A stretch of DNA of 64,000 bases from an uncultured Bacteroidales bacterium (GCA_902787575.1 CADAGX010000002.1:62001-126000), one strand, 5' to 3'; numbered from the stretch's first letter, positions 48,298-57,300 are shown. Notes: generated by a model not told the origin, from the letters alone. Program-made: numbers and translations.

Positions 48298-49524
48298 TTA
48301 AAGCAGGTTGCGTGAGAAATAACGTACGGGATACCAAACAGAGAGGGCGCCCACAAGGAGTGTGGTGAGGAGAATGAGCACGATGTCGCGCACGTAAACG
48401 CTGACGGGATACGCCTCGACGATAAAATTGCCTTCGGTTTGACCCATTGCGATGAGGCCAAATTGTTTTTGCAGCCAGCAGAGAATTAAACCGAGTGCTA
48501 TGCCAGCCACAGCTCCGAGCAGGCTGATGAGCCATCCCTCGAGCACGAAAATGCGGCGGATAAGGCTGTCGTCGGCACCAAGTGCACGCAGTGTCTGCAC
48601 ATCCTGCCGCTTGTCTATCATCAGCATCGAGAGGGAACCGATGATGTTGAAGCACGCCACCAGCAGAATGAACGTCAGGAAGAGATATGAGATGAGCTTT
48701 TCTATGCGCATGATGCGAAAGATGTCGGCCTGCTGCTCGTAGCGGTCCTGCAAACGGAAGCGAGGGCCCAACAATTGGGCGAGTTCTTTTTTTGCCTTTT
48801 CGGTGGAAACGTTTTCCCTGAGCTTCAGTTCCGCACTCGACACACGTCCGCGCTGGTCGAACAGCCGCTGGGCAAACGAAAGGCTCGTGAGGATGTACTG
48901 GCCGTCATACTTGGCTTGCTGCACCATGAAGACGACGCCGGGACTCTGCAACTCGTCGTGATTGAAAGAACTGAGTGGGTTAGCCATATTTACGCGCTCA
49001 CCTTTTTTCGGTGCATAGACTTGCAACGGATCGGGGAACGAGGCGGCAAGTCCGAGTTTGGCTGCCAGCTGTATGCCCAGCACACCATATTCCAGCACAT
49101 CGGCGTGCAAGCAGAACGAGCCATCGCCGTAGAGTGTGCTTTCGATGCGCGACAACTGCGGAAAATTATCTGCCACGCCCTTGATGATGACCGCCTGTTG
49201 CTGTCCGTTCTGCACCACGAGTGCCTGGTCCTCGAGTACGGGCGTATAGACTTCCACCAGCGGGCTTTTTTGTAACTGCAGTAAGGCGGAATCGTTCTCG
49301 GCCACGGTTTTTCCCTCGGCAAGGCTTACGCGCAGTTCCGGGTCGAATGCCGTGAAGAGTCCTGCCACCAGTTCCTGAAAGCCATTGAACACGCTAAGCG
49401 TACAAACCAAAGCCGTTGCCGCAATTGCCACGCCCACCACCGAGATTGCACTGATGATGTTTATGGCGTGATGACTCTTCTTGCTGAAGAGATAGCGGCG
49501 TGCTATGTAAAAGCTGGCGTTCAC
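48298..49524 (-). CDS. LolE/FtsX-type ABC transporter permease
   Basis: A 408-residue permease with one N-terminal membrane helix (INIISAISVVGVAIAATALV), a large periplasmic domain (about residues 45-265), and three C-terminal helices (LISYLFLTFILLVACFNIIG, LISLLGAVAGIALGLILCWL, IVLILLTTLLVGALSVWYPV). The opening MNASFYIARRYLFSKKSHHA is typical of LolC/E-type lipoprotein releasing permeases. The start codon is GTG. No ATPase partner is adjacent. It lies 16 bp after rbfA. Confidence 0.85.
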   Translation of the reverse strand: MNASFYIARRYLFSKKSHHAINIISAISVVGVAIAATALVCTLSVFNGFQELVAGLFTAFDPELRVSLAEGKTVAENDSALLQLQKSPLVEVYTPVLEDQALVVQNGQQQAVIIKGVADNFPQLSRIESTLYGDGSFCLHADVLEYGVLGIQLAAKLGLAASFPDPLQVYAPKKGERVNMANPLSSFNHDELQSPGVVFMVQQAKYDGQYILTSLSFAQRLFDQRGRVSSAELKLRENVSTEKAKKELAQLLGPRFRLQDRYEQQADIFRIMRIEKLISYLFLTFILLVACFNIIGSLSMLMIDKRQDVQTLRALGADDSLIRRIFVLEGWLISLLGAVAGIALGLILCWLQKQFGLIAMGQTEGNFIVEAYPVSVYVRDIVLILLTTLLVGALSVWYPVRYFSRNLL

Positions 49525-49540
49525 TTTCGAGGGTTTTCAT

Positions 49541-49876
49541 TCACTGTTTTAGCAATTCGTCGATATGTTCGACATAGTCGAGCGAGTCGTCGATGAAGAA
49601 TTTAAGTTCGGGAATGATGCGTAGCTGCTTTCCCACTCTTTTTCCCAACTCGAAACGCACGCTGCGCCCGTTGGCGTTTATGTTGTTGACAAGTTCGTCC
49701 GCCCGCTCGCTGGGGAAGACACTCAGATAAACTCGGCACACACTTAGGTCGGGGCTGATGCGGCAAGCCGAGACACTGACTATGACGCCGCGCATTTGGC
49801 TTGTCTGACGTTGGAAAATGTCGCTCAGTTCCTTCTGGATGAGGCGTGCTATCTTGTTTTGTCGGGTAGTCTCCAT
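49541..49876 (-). CDS. rbfA: Ribosome-binding factor A
   Basis: KH-domain factor for 16S rRNA 5'-end maturation and 30S assembly. The 111-residue protein starts METTRQNKIARLIQKELSDI and contains the signature SVSACRISPDLSVCRVYLSV with the closing VGKQLRIIPELKFFIDDSLD. It lies 9 bp after the C1 peptidase gene and 16 bp before the permease gene. The combination rbfA plus LolE-like permease is common in this phylum. Confidence 0.95.
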   Translation of the reverse strand: METTRQNKIARLIQKELSDIFQRQTSQMRGVIVSVSACRISPDLSVCRVYLSVFPSERADELVNNINANGRSVRFELGKRVGKQLRIIPELKFFIDDSLDYVEHIDELLKQ

Positions 49877-49885
49877 AATTCTCGT

Positions 49886-51274
49886 TTATTCTTCTTCTGC
49901 AAACATGGGGTCCCAAGCGGGCAGACGCACGGGTTTTTTCTTAAGCAACTCGAGGATTTTAGGCGAACAATACTTGCGATTTACGACAACGCGGAACATA
50001 AATTCGTTGAACCACTCGTCGGTCATCAACAAGTAACCTGCGTCGCCGCTGCTGCTGCCCCAGCTATTTTCCACTTTCCACTTCGTAGGTTTGTTTTCCT
50101 CGTCCAAATCCACGGCCATCAGCGTCATGGCGTGTGTGCTTCCGCTGTCGAAAGTCTGGATACGTTGCTTCTTATTCATGCCGAAGCTGGTTCCCAAGAG
50201 GCTTTCGTAGTCGTAGTTCTTGAGGTCCAACATGCCGTTGTTGCGGTTGAGGAACTTGCTAACGTCGCAACTGAAGTACATCTGCATGGAGTCGCGCAAG
50301 CTGGCAATAGCTGCGGGCTTCAGATCCTCGATGTCCAGATTGACGTAGAGCCAGTTGTGCCCGTCGTAGAGATGGCGGTCGTAGTCGATTTCGTAAACTT
50401 GATTGTACGGACGGCTCGGATCATTCATCAGCATAACGTAATCTGCGTAAAGATCTTCGTCGCCACACACTTCGCGGTAGAATTGCTGCGGCGTGTAGGT
50501 TTTCGGCTTTCCGACAGTTTTTCCGTCTTTCTTGGGTGCCCAGGTGAAAGTCTGAGGCGGCTGTCCGTATGCCATTACCAGCAGGCGATATACCGTCTTC
50601 AGTTGCTCCACTTTCAGCGCTTGTAATTCCTTCTCGCTGGCTCCAGCATCGCTTTTCTCGCGCAGGGTAATGCCGAATTCGCGCAGTTTGCGCTTCAGGT
50701 GTCCCACGAAGTCGCTGGTGCTGTTGCTGTTGTATGTCTCGGCCATCACGTCCTTTGGCACGAGACCATACTTCGTCACCAAGTCTGCCACGCCTGTGTA
50801 TGTGCCTCCGTCGCTCAGCGGGTGCTGAAACAGCCACGTCACAATTTGGTCGTCAAGCGCCTTTTTGCGCGTGTCGATGATGCCTTGCAGGAAAAGATTG
50901 CTTTTCTCCAGTTGGTCGTAGAAGAAGAGATAAACCTGGCTAAAGAAGAAATTCTTCATGCCAAGCGTCTTCATGGCACGATTGCGCAGCACATTTGTTC
51001 CTGTGAAGAGCCAGCAGCGTCCGCTCTTCTGCTGGTCGCTGATGCCGGTGCTCTTAACTTCTATGCTGAAATGCGTGTCAGGCGTTTGTGTGTGCTCTTG
51101 ATTCAGTGCAATCGACTGGATGCCGCCGCTGCTTATGGCGTTGCGCAGTGCCTTGTCGGCTGCGCTGCCTGTGTAGGAGCCCTGCAGCTGATTGAGTACC
51201 TCGGGCGTAATGGACGTTTGCGCCATGAGGGCGGTGGCAGACGAGAGGGCAAGAATGGTCAGAAGCCTTTTCAT
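49886..51274 (-). CDS. Secreted C1B (bleomycin hydrolase/PepC-like) cysteine peptidase
   Basis: A 462-residue protein with a signal peptide (MKRLLTILALSSATALMAQ). The papain-like catalytic residues are Cys87 in SGRCWLFTGTNVLR, His381 in GSTHAMTLMAVD and Asn403 in WKVENSWGSSSGDAGY. PepC and bleomycin hydrolases are normally cytosolic; the export signal here suggests a periplasmic or outer-surface aminopeptidase, common among Bacteroidota. It is the first gene of the long leftward run. An in-frame extension to 51826 is rejected because the signal peptide begins at 51274 and the extra part lies antisense within the CoA-transferase gene. Confidence 0.92.
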   Translation of the reverse strand: MKRLLTILALSSATALMAQTSITPEVLNQLQGSYTGSAADKALRNAISSGGIQSIALNQEHTQTPDTHFSIEVKSTGISDQQKSGRCWLFTGTNVLRNRAMKTLGMKNFFFSQVYLFFYDQLEKSNLFLQGIIDTRKKALDDQIVTWLFQHPLSDGGTYTGVADLVTKYGLVPKDVMAETYNSNSTSDFVGHLKRKLREFGITLREKSDAGASEKELQALKVEQLKTVYRLLVMAYGQPPQTFTWAPKKDGKTVGKPKTYTPQQFYREVCGDEDLYADYVMLMNDPSRPYNQVYEIDYDRHLYDGHNWLYVNLDIEDLKPAAIASLRDSMQMYFSCDVSKFLNRNNGMLDLKNYDYESLLGTSFGMNKKQRIQTFDSGSTHAMTLMAVDLDEENKPTKWKVENSWGSSSGDAGYLLMTDEWFNEFMFRVVVNRKYCSPKILELLKKKPVRLPAWDPMFAEEE

Positions 51275-51327
51275 AATTCGTAGTTTAGAGTTCGTAATGC
51301 TTTTCCGTAGGGCGAGAAGGGAAGGCT

Positions 51328-51356
51328 GAAGGGCGGTTTTTTGGCTGCCGCCCTTC
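51328..51356. terminator. Hairpin between the CoA-transferase and C1 peptidase genes
   Basis: A 9-bp perfect stem (GAAGGGCGG / CCGCCCTTC) with an 11-nt loop, 10 bp after the CoA-transferase stop. It lacks a clear U-tail, so terminator function is only probable. Confidence 0.5.
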
Positions 51357-51366
51357 AACGATTGTC

Positions 51367-52878
51367 TTACTTCACGTATTCTGCGAGGTCGGTCAGGCGC
51401 ATGTCGCCCTTGCGAAGGAACGTATCGTGCATGGCGAATGCGGCCGACAGGCAGTGGTGTGTGTGACCGCCAAACGGTGCAGCGTATTTGAGGTAGTCGC
51501 GCAGGAGGGGTTGATAGTCGGGATGAGCCACACGGATAAGTTCTTCGGCCTTCTGCATGTCGGACTTGTGACGCAGGTCGGCTACGCCGTATTCTGTGAT
51601 GACGGCGTCCACGAAGTGATTTGTATGGTCGATGTGCGAGCAGAACGGCACGATGCTGGAGATGGCGCCGCCTTTCGTCGTACTGCCGCAAGTGAAGATG
51701 GAAAGATAGGCAGAGTTCGTGAAATCTGCGCTGCCGCCTATGCCGTTCATCATCTTTGTGCCACAAATCTTCGTGCTGTTGATGTGGCCGTAAATATCTG
51801 CCTCGATGGCGGTGTTGAGCGAGCACACGCCGATGCGGGCAATGACCTCCGGGCAGTTGCTTATCTCAGAGGGGCGGAGCACTAACTTGTCGCGGAAGAA
51901 ATCCATGTCGCGGTAGATTCCCTTCAGGCACTCGTTAGTAACGGTCAGGGAGCAGGCGCTAGCCGAGAGGACGCGGCCGTCGCGCATCAATTGTACGGGT
52001 GCATCTTGCAGCACCTCGGTGTAAATGCTGAAGTTGGGCACTTCGGGGCAGTGGCCCAGTGCGCCGAGCACTGCGTTGGCACCGCTGCCGACTCCGCTTT
52101 GCAGGTTTAGGAACGTGGGAGGAATGAGTCCTTGCTTCATGTTCTGCAGCAGGAAGTCGGCCACGTTCTGGCCGATTTGTGTGGTGATGGGGTCGGGATC
52201 CTTGAAAGAGCGTGCCTCGTCGGGGATGTTGCACTCCACAACGCCGATGATGCGGTCGGCATCTACTTCTACGTAAGGCTTTCCGATGCGGTCGCTGGCG
52301 CGGGTAATCATAATCGGCGTGCGGTGGGGATGGTCTTCAATCTCATAAACGTCGTGAATGCCCATGCAAGACGGCTCGTGGAAGGCGTTAAGTTCGATGA
52401 TGATGCCTTCGGTGGCCAGGCGGCAAACGGTGGGACTGATGCCGCCGGCGGCTGTCAGGTAGATGTGTGCCTTGTTGCCTACTTTTTCTAAGGCGCAGGC
52501 CTCGATGATGGCCCAGTTCACTTGTCCGAGATAGCCCTGACGAATCTGTGTTGCCATGTTCGACAGGTTCAGATCGCTGTATGCGAGCTCGTTCAAGTTC
52601 ACGTGGCGGCGGAAATCCGGGTTGGTGGTATATGGAGCGCGGAAGCCTATTGCCTGAGCGTTGGCCATGTCGCCGTCGCAACTCTGGCCGGTGCTGGCTC
52701 CCGTGAAGATGTTGATTTTGTAGGGACGACCTGCTGCATGTTCGCTTTCGGCCTTCTTCGCAATTTCTGCGGGCACGCTCTTGGCAACGCCGGCAGGTGT
52801 GAATCCACTCAATCCGATAGTCTGTCCGTTTTCAATCATGGCAGCTGCCTCGGCTGCCGTAAGTCTTTTGAATTCCAT
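51367..52878 (-). CDS. Acetyl-CoA hydrolase/transferase family protein (succinate-CoA transferase type)
   Basis: A 503-residue class I CoA-transferase starting MEFKRLTAAEAAAMIENGQT. It carries both CoA-transferase halves, with LSGFTPAGVAKSVPAEIA, FTGASTGQSCDGDMA, the FLNLQSGVGSGANAVLGAL core and the GGSADFTNSAYLSIFTCGST plus SIVPFCSHIDHTNHFVDAVI segments. It probably exchanges CoA among acetate, succinate or propionate, fitting the fermentative end-product metabolism of Prevotellaceae. A strong promoter precedes it and a hairpin follows, so it is likely monocistronic. Separating transferase from hydrolase activity is not possible here. Confidence 0.92.
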   Translation of the reverse strand: MEFKRLTAAEAAAMIENGQTIGLSGFTPAGVAKSVPAEIAKKAESEHAAGRPYKINIFTGASTGQSCDGDMANAQAIGFRAPYTTNPDFRRHVNLNELAYSDLNLSNMATQIRQGYLGQVNWAIIEACALEKVGNKAHIYLTAAGGISPTVCRLATEGIIIELNAFHEPSCMGIHDVYEIEDHPHRTPIMITRASDRIGKPYVEVDADRIIGVVECNIPDEARSFKDPDPITTQIGQNVADFLLQNMKQGLIPPTFLNLQSGVGSGANAVLGALGHCPEVPNFSIYTEVLQDAPVQLMRDGRVLSASACSLTVTNECLKGIYRDMDFFRDKLVLRPSEISNCPEVIARIGVCSLNTAIEADIYGHINSTKICGTKMMNGIGGSADFTNSAYLSIFTCGSTTKGGAISSIVPFCSHIDHTNHFVDAVITEYGVADLRHKSDMQKAEELIRVAHPDYQPLLRDYLKYAAPFGGHTHHCLSAAFAMHDTFLRKGDMRLTDLAEYVK

Positions 52879-52918
52879 TGTCTTTTGATAATTATATTGT
52901 TGTTTGTCAAATTGCGTA

Positions 52919-52949
52919 CAAAGGTAGCCATTTTTCTTTAAAGCACAAA
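52919..52949 (-). promoter_or_regulatory. Promoter of the CoA-transferase gene
   Basis: Leftward TTTG (52949-52946), a 19-bp spacer and TACCTTTG (52926-52919), about 40 bp before the ATG. Phased array D lies just upstream. Confidence 0.75.
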
Positions 52950-53005
52950 GCGCCATTCTGCAAAATGTGGGGAATCGTGTTTTTTCTGGCGGACAGATGG
53001 ACGGA

Positions 53006-53107
53006 TACGACGTGTCGCAACGTCTTTTGCGACACGTGGCATCGGCTCATGCGACGTGTGGCATTGCTCGTTGCGACGCGTCGTATTTTTCTTGCCACGT
53101 GTGGCAT
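53006..53107. repeat. Phased palindrome array D (five copies)
   Basis: Cores ACGTGT (53010), ACACGT (53032), ACGTGT (53054), ACGCGT (53076) and ACGTGT (53097) are spaced 22, 22, 22 and 21 bp. Contexts include TGCGACACGTGGCA, TGCGACGTGTGGCA and TGCCACGTGTGGCA. The array lies between the yidD stop and the CoA-transferase promoter. Confidence 0.8.
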
Positions 53108-53121
53108 TTCGAGTGGCCTGC

Positions 53122-53340
53122 TTAGGGCACGGGGTCGTAGCCGCTTCCTCCCCAAGGATGACAGCGCAGAAGGCGACGTACGGCCAGCCAGAGTCCTTTG
53201 ATTGGCCCGTGCTTTTGAATCGCCTCAATGGCATACTGGCTGCACGTGGGTGTAAAGCGGCAGGAAGGAGGTGTGAGAGGCGAAATGCACCGCTGGTAAA
53301 ACCGGATGGGAAGGATAAGAAGCGTGGAGATGAAGTTCAT
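53122..53340 (-). CDS. yidD: Membrane protein insertion efficiency factor YidD
   Basis: A 72-residue protein with the whole family signature: [20 protein letters not shown], then [20 protein letters not shown] and [18 protein letters not shown]. It assists YidC-dependent membrane protein insertion. It lies 70 bp after rnpA, as in many bacteria where rpmH-rnpA-yidD-yidC are linked; rpmH and yidC are not here. Confidence 0.95.
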   Translation of the reverse strand: MNFISTLLILPIRFYQRCISPLTPPSCRFTPTCSQYAIEAIQKHGPIKGLWLAVRRLLRCHPWGGSGYDPVP

Positions 53341-53410
53341 GCGTGCATTTGTTACCTTGTGTAGCCTCGCCTTCGGCAGCAGAGGGTGCGAAGGCCAAGG
53401 GTGGGAAATC

Positions 53411-53785
53411 TTAAACGTCTGCTCTTTTGTCGTTTATCTGCTGCAGAATCCGCTTCATGCGAGCGAAGATTTCAGCCGTTGGCAGGTGCTGGCTGTCGGC
53501 CCAAAGGAAGGCGATGTGGAGACCGCCTGCTGTCAGCAAGTGTTGCTGCTGACGATACGCTTCGCGCAACTGGCGCTTGATGCGGTTGCGGTCTGTGGCA
53601 TGCTTGAAATGGCGCTTTGGAACACTAACGAGGATGCGTACCTGCGCATCGTCTGTGCGGCGGAAAATGGCGTGCAGCGGGTGGGCGCGAAGGCTTCCGT
53701 GCCCGGGAGCAAAAAGCTCTTCCTGCGCTTTGCGGCTGCAGAGCCTTTGGCACTTCCGGAGACGAAGGCGCAGCGGATTATCCAT
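53411..53785 (-). CDS. rnpA: Ribonuclease P protein component
   Basis: Basic protein subunit of RNase P, which matures tRNA 5' ends. The 124-residue protein has the RNA-binding signature [20 protein letters not shown] and the VPKR strand. The N-terminus ([20 protein letters not shown]) includes the L-K-x-x-x-E/F-type opening. The start overlaps the hemD stop by 8 bp. It is followed by yidD. Confidence 0.93.
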   Translation of the reverse strand: MDNPLRLRLRKCQRLCSRKAQEELFAPGHGSLRAHPLHAIFRRTDDAQVRILVSVPKRHFKHATDRNRIKRQLREAYRQQQHLLTAGGLHIAFLWADSQHLPTAEIFARMKRILQQINDKRADV

Positions 53786-54521
53786 TCACCTTCTTTATGT
53801 AGGCGGCCAGTGCGGCAGTAATGCTGGGGTACTCTGGCGAGGGAGCTTCCAAGTCGAGGCGCAGTCCGGCATCACGCACAGCTTTTGCGGTGGTGGGGCC
53901 GAAAGTGCCGATTGCCGTGTCTCCCTGCACAAAATCCGGGAAGTTCTTTTGCAGCGACTGAATGCCGCTTGGGCTAAAGAAGATGAGCATATCGTAGTCG
54001 AACGGCTGATCTTTCAGTTCCTCATTGCTCACAGTGCGATACATCACCGCTTCGTGGTAAACCAACTTGCGGGCGTCGAGCAGCGTGGAGAACTCAGTAT
54101 TGTGGACGTTGCTTGTCGGAATGAAATATTTCTCGTTCTTGTGCTTCACCATCAGCGGCACCAAATCGTCGATTTTACCCGTCGTACCGAAGAAAACCTT
54201 GCGCTTCCGGTATTGTACGTACTTCTGTATGTAGAGCGCCACCGTTTCGGTGATGCAGAAATACTTCATGTCTTCGGGGATTGTGACACGCAGTGCCTGA
54301 CACAACTGGAAGAAGTGATCGATGGCGTGACGCGAGGTAAAGACGATAGCGGTGTGTTCCAGGATAGGAGTCTTCTGCTGACGGAATTCGCGCGGCGTGA
54401 TGCCTTCCACCTTAATGAAGGGACGGAATACAAGTTCCACGCCCAGTTTGCGCTCAATGTCGAAGTAAGGCGATTTTTCCGACGAGGGTCTTGGCTGTGA
54501 GATGAGAACCTTTTTAATCAT
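53778..54521 (-). CDS. hemD: Uroporphyrinogen-III synthase
   Basis: Cyclises hydroxymethylbilane to uroporphyrinogen III in tetrapyrrole synthesis. The 247-residue length is normal. Sequence conservation in this family is low; the recognisable parts are the ISQPRPSS opening, VFTSRHAIDHFF, FFGTTGKIDDLVPL, the central YRTVSNEELKDQPFDYDMLI with FFSPSGIQSLQ, and IGTFGPTTAKAVRDAGLRLD. In Bacteroidota this gene commonly sits between DUF4271 and rnpA, as here. A promoter-like TACCTTTG at 54617-54610 lies inside the upstream gene. Confidence 0.88.
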   Translation of the reverse strand: MIKKVLISQPRPSSEKSPYFDIERKLGVELVFRPFIKVEGITPREFRQQKTPILEHTAIVFTSRHAIDHFFQLCQALRVTIPEDMKYFCITETVALYIQKYVQYRKRKVFFGTTGKIDDLVPLMVKHKNEKYFIPTSNVHNTEFSTLLDARKLVYHEAVMYRTVSNEELKDQPFDYDMLIFFSPSGIQSLQKNFPDFVQGDTAIGTFGPTTAKAVRDAGLRLDLEAPSPEYPSITAALAAYIKKVNG

Positions 54522-54530
54522 TTCGACGTC

Positions 54531-55295
54531 CTAAAAATTTACTATCAAATATTGCGTAATTTTTGCGTAAAGGCGCACGGTGAAATACAGCGGTGCGGCT
54601 TCGAGTGTGCAAAGGTACGCAAATAAATGCAAATAGCCATACTTTTTTGGAAAAAATATTTGTTTTGCACGAATGCAAAGCATGGCTTTACTCACTACTA
54701 CAGGCAGTATTAGCGCTGCGGCAAGCAACTTTGCACTATGGCACAGCCCAACGGAAATAATAACAACGGGAAAAATTGTCAGTGCCTCGGCACTTATTGC
54801 AAAAGATTGCGTGCGTCTCCACTCGCTGCGCCCCGTTCTGTCAAAAAAAATCCAGTTTACAAATTCTTGTGCCACGGCCTTTAGCACAAAGTACGACAGC
54901 CACCCGGTGCTAAGCAGAAGCCATGCTTCGAGACCGCTCACGTGCCAGAGTGTGATGTGCTGCACTTCGATGTAATACCAAAGACACGCCAGACCGCCCA
55001 TTAGGCAGAGCAGTAGGGTGTGAAAGAGCGTGTGGGTGGTTTCGAAACCGCCCTCTGCAGCGCTGGTTCTGTCGTTTCCCAATGTGCCGAAGAGCAGGCG
55101 CTGGCCTTCTTCCTTCAGCGCACTCCACGAATAATAGGCCGAGAAAATGGTCAGGATGGTGAGCACCATCAGCGCTATGACAAACCAGTCTTCGTGCCAC
55201 GGCACGTCCTCTATCAGCATGGGACGTACGCCTCTCGCTCCGCCCGCATGCTCGGGGTGGAGAAACGGATTGCCATCGAAGAAGCCGTCGAACAT
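54531..55295 (-). CDS. DUF4271 integral membrane protein
   Basis: A 254-residue protein with about six membrane segments (DWFVIALMVLTILTIFSAYY, LFHTLLLCLMGGLACLWYYI, LLLSTGWLSYFVLKAVAQEF, ALTIFPVVIISVGLCHSAKL, LLAAALILPVVVSKAMLCIR, and YGYLHLFAYLCTLEAAPLYF). It matches DUF4271, a Bacteroidota-specific family of unknown function. The C-terminal LHLFAYLCTLEAAPL motif is characteristic. It lies between the LOG-family gene (23 bp) and hemD (9 bp). Confidence 0.85.
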   Translation of the reverse strand: MFDGFFDGNPFLHPEHAGGARGVRPMLIEDVPWHEDWFVIALMVLTILTIFSAYYSWSALKEEGQRLLFGTLGNDRTSAAEGGFETTHTLFHTLLLCLMGGLACLWYYIEVQHITLWHVSGLEAWLLLSTGWLSYFVLKAVAQEFVNWIFFDRTGRSEWRRTQSFAISAEALTIFPVVIISVGLCHSAKLLAAALILPVVVSKAMLCIRAKQIFFPKKYGYLHLFAYLCTLEAAPLYFTVRLYAKITQYLIVNF

Positions 55296-55318
55296 GTTTC
55301 TCGGTTTTTATCCTGTGC

Positions 55319-55906
55319 TCAGATTTTTGCGAAGCGTCGTATGCGCGTGTCCCACAGTGGTGTTTCGCGCGCTTGACGCAAGGCTTCCTCAGGTGTGTCG
55401 GCCACCGTCCATGCTGCCAGGTGTTCTTGGCGCATGAAGTGTTGCTCGGCTGCTTGGTTCAGCACTGTGAAAAGCGGATCGAAGTAGTGTAGCGTGTTCA
55501 GAAACACGATAGGTTTCAGATAAATACCCAGTTGTTTCCACGTAATCAGTTCGCTGAGTTCAGCCAATGTGCCGCAGCCGCCGGGCAAAACGATGGCTGC
55601 ATCGCTCATTTCTGCCATCAGTTGTTGGCGTTGGTGCATGTCGTCGGTCTCGATGATGCGTGTCATGCCTGTGTGGCACCAGCCCTCGCGTACCATAAAC
55701 GAGGGTATGATGCCGATGGCCTGACCGCCGGCTTCGAGACATCCATTCGTGCTTTCGGCCATGAGACCCATGCTGCCGGCACCATTGACGAGTGTTATTC
55801 CGTTTTCTGCCAAGAGGCGACCCAACTGCCGCGCGGCCTGAAAATATTCTGGGGCAATCTGTGTGCTGCTGGCACAGTAGAGACAGACAGTTTTAAGCGT
55901 GTTCAT
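55319..55906 (-). CDS. LOG family protein (putative nucleoside 5'-monophosphate phosphoribohydrolase)
   Basis: A 195-residue Rossmann-like protein with the family motif PGGCGTLAEL (substrate and catalytic region). The supporting segments are VCLYCASSTQIAPEYFQAAR, LVNGAGSMGLMAESTNGCLE and HQRQQLMAEMSDAAIVL. LOG proteins release the base from nucleoside monophosphates such as cytokinin precursors; in non-plant-associated bacteria the role is housekeeping or unknown. It lies 12 bp after metK. Confidence 0.92.
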   Translation of the reverse strand: MNTLKTVCLYCASSTQIAPEYFQAARQLGRLLAENGITLVNGAGSMGLMAESTNGCLEAGGQAIGIIPSFMVREGWCHTGMTRIIETDDMHQRQQLMAEMSDAAIVLPGGCGTLAELSELITWKQLGIYLKPIVFLNTLHYFDPLFTVLNQAAEQHFMRQEHLAAWTVADTPEEALRQARETPLWDTRIRRFAKI

Positions 55907-55918
55907 GCGTTTGGGACG

Positions 55919-57184
55919 TTAATCTTTGATGTTAAGTGCCTGACGTATCTGTTCTACGTAGTCGAGTTTTTCCCAAGTGAAGAGTTCCACCTCTGTCTCT
56001 ATCGTGTCGTGGTAGAGGGATTCGAAGCGCTTTTTCACCCAGCGTGGCTCGCGGCCCATGTGGCCGTAGGCTGCCGTTTCTTCGTAGATGGGGTTGCGGA
56101 GTTTCAACCGTTGCTCGATAGCGTAGGGGCGAAGGTCGAAAAGTTCTTTTATGCGCTGTGCAATTTCGCTGTCCGACAGGTCGCAATGGCTTCGGCCAAA
56201 GGTATTTACAAAAATGCTGACGGGCTCCGCCACGCCAATGGCGTAGCTAATTTGCACCAACATCTCGTCGGCCACACCTGCGGCAACCATGTTTTTGGCA
56301 ATGTGACGTGCGGCGTATGCAGCTGAGCGGTCTACTTTCGACGGATCCTTGCCCGAGAAAGCTCCGCCGCCATGTGCGCCTTTGCCGCCGTAGGTGTCCA
56401 CAATAATTTTGCGTCCCGTCAATCCGGTGTCTCCGTGCGGGCCACCGATGACAAATTTGCCTGTCGGATTTACAAAAAGCTTGATGTCGGAATCCAACAA
56501 CATCGTGCGGATTTTCTCGTCCTTTATTTCGGCACTGGTTCGCGGGATGAGTATTTCGCGTACGTCCCGCCTTATGCGCTCCTGCATCTGCACGTCGTTG
56601 TCGAACGGGTCATGCTGCGTACTGATGACAATGGTGTCTATTCTCACGGGTTTCCCTTCGGGAGAATATTCAATCGTCACTTGGCTTTTAGAGTCGGGAC
56701 GCAGATAAGTCATCTGTTTCCCCTCTTTGCGGATTTCGGCCAACGTGTAAAGCAGACGATGACTGAGGTCGAGCGAGAGTGGCATGAAGTTAGGCGTCTC
56801 GTTTGTGGCGTAGCCAAACATCATCCCTTGGTCGCCAGCTCCTTGGTCTTCGCGCTTTGTACGGACAACACCACGGCTGATGTCTCCGCTTTGTTCGTGT
56901 ATTGCCGACAGAACTCCACATGAGTCGCCGTCGAACATCAGTTCGGAACGCGTGTATCCGATGCGGTTTATCACTTCGCGAGCTATGCGCTGCAGGTCTA
57001 CGTAAGCCCGTGTGTTGATTTCTCCGGCCAAAATGACTTGTCCCGTCGTGACGAGTGTCTCGCAGGCAACGCGAGACTGTGGGTCGAAGGCCAATAGTTT
57101 GTCCAGAACGGCATCGGAAATTTGGTCGGCCACCTTGTCGGGATGTCCTTCGCTCACTGATTCAGAGGTAAAAAGATAGTTCAT
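55919..57184 (-). CDS. metK: S-adenosylmethionine synthetase
   Basis: Makes S-adenosylmethionine from methionine and ATP. The 421-residue protein has the N-terminal [20 protein letters not shown], the [13 protein letters not shown] signature and the phosphate loop [20 protein letters not shown]. The leader of about 115 nt contains a SAM-II-like element, which would give feedback control by the product. metK heads a run with the LOG gene, DUF4271, hemD, rnpA and yidD. Confidence 0.97.
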   Translation of the reverse strand: MNYLFTSESVSEGHPDKVADQISDAVLDKLLAFDPQSRVACETLVTTGQVILAGEINTRAYVDLQRIAREVINRIGYTRSELMFDGDSCGVLSAIHEQSGDISRGVVRTKREDQGAGDQGMMFGYATNETPNFMPLSLDLSHRLLYTLAEIRKEGKQMTYLRPDSKSQVTIEYSPEGKPVRIDTIVISTQHDPFDNDVQMQERIRRDVREILIPRTSAEIKDEKIRTMLLDSDIKLFVNPTGKFVIGGPHGDTGLTGRKIIVDTYGGKGAHGGGAFSGKDPSKVDRSAAYAARHIAKNMVAAGVADEMLVQISYAIGVAEPVSIFVNTFGRSHCDLSDSEIAQRIKELFDLRPYAIEQRLKLRNPIYEETAAYGHMGREPRWVKKRFESLYHDTIETEVELFTWEKLDYVEQIRQALNIKD

Positions 57185-57235
57185 TCTTTTTCTACTTCAT
57201 TAAGTTAATAAGACAGCGGGAAGGGGTACGGAAAA

Positions 57236-57290
57236 ATCTTTTTAGCATTTTTTTTGGTGGTTGCAAGCATCCAAATCCCTCCACACTTAG
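57236..57290 (-). ncRNA. SAM-II-like riboswitch in the metK leader
   Basis: On the minus strand the segment reads GTGG (P1 5' side), AGGGATTTGGATGC, TTGCAA, CCAC (P1 3' side), then A-rich sequence and TGCTAAAAAG. The order GATTT ... TTGCAA - P1 closing - AAA ... GCTAAAAAG matches the conserved core of SAM-II riboswitches, and the gene downstream makes SAM. It begins a few nucleotides after the predicted transcription start. I could not place the second pseudoknot helix with confidence. Confidence 0.55.
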
Positions 57291-57300
57291 AAATCTGGTG

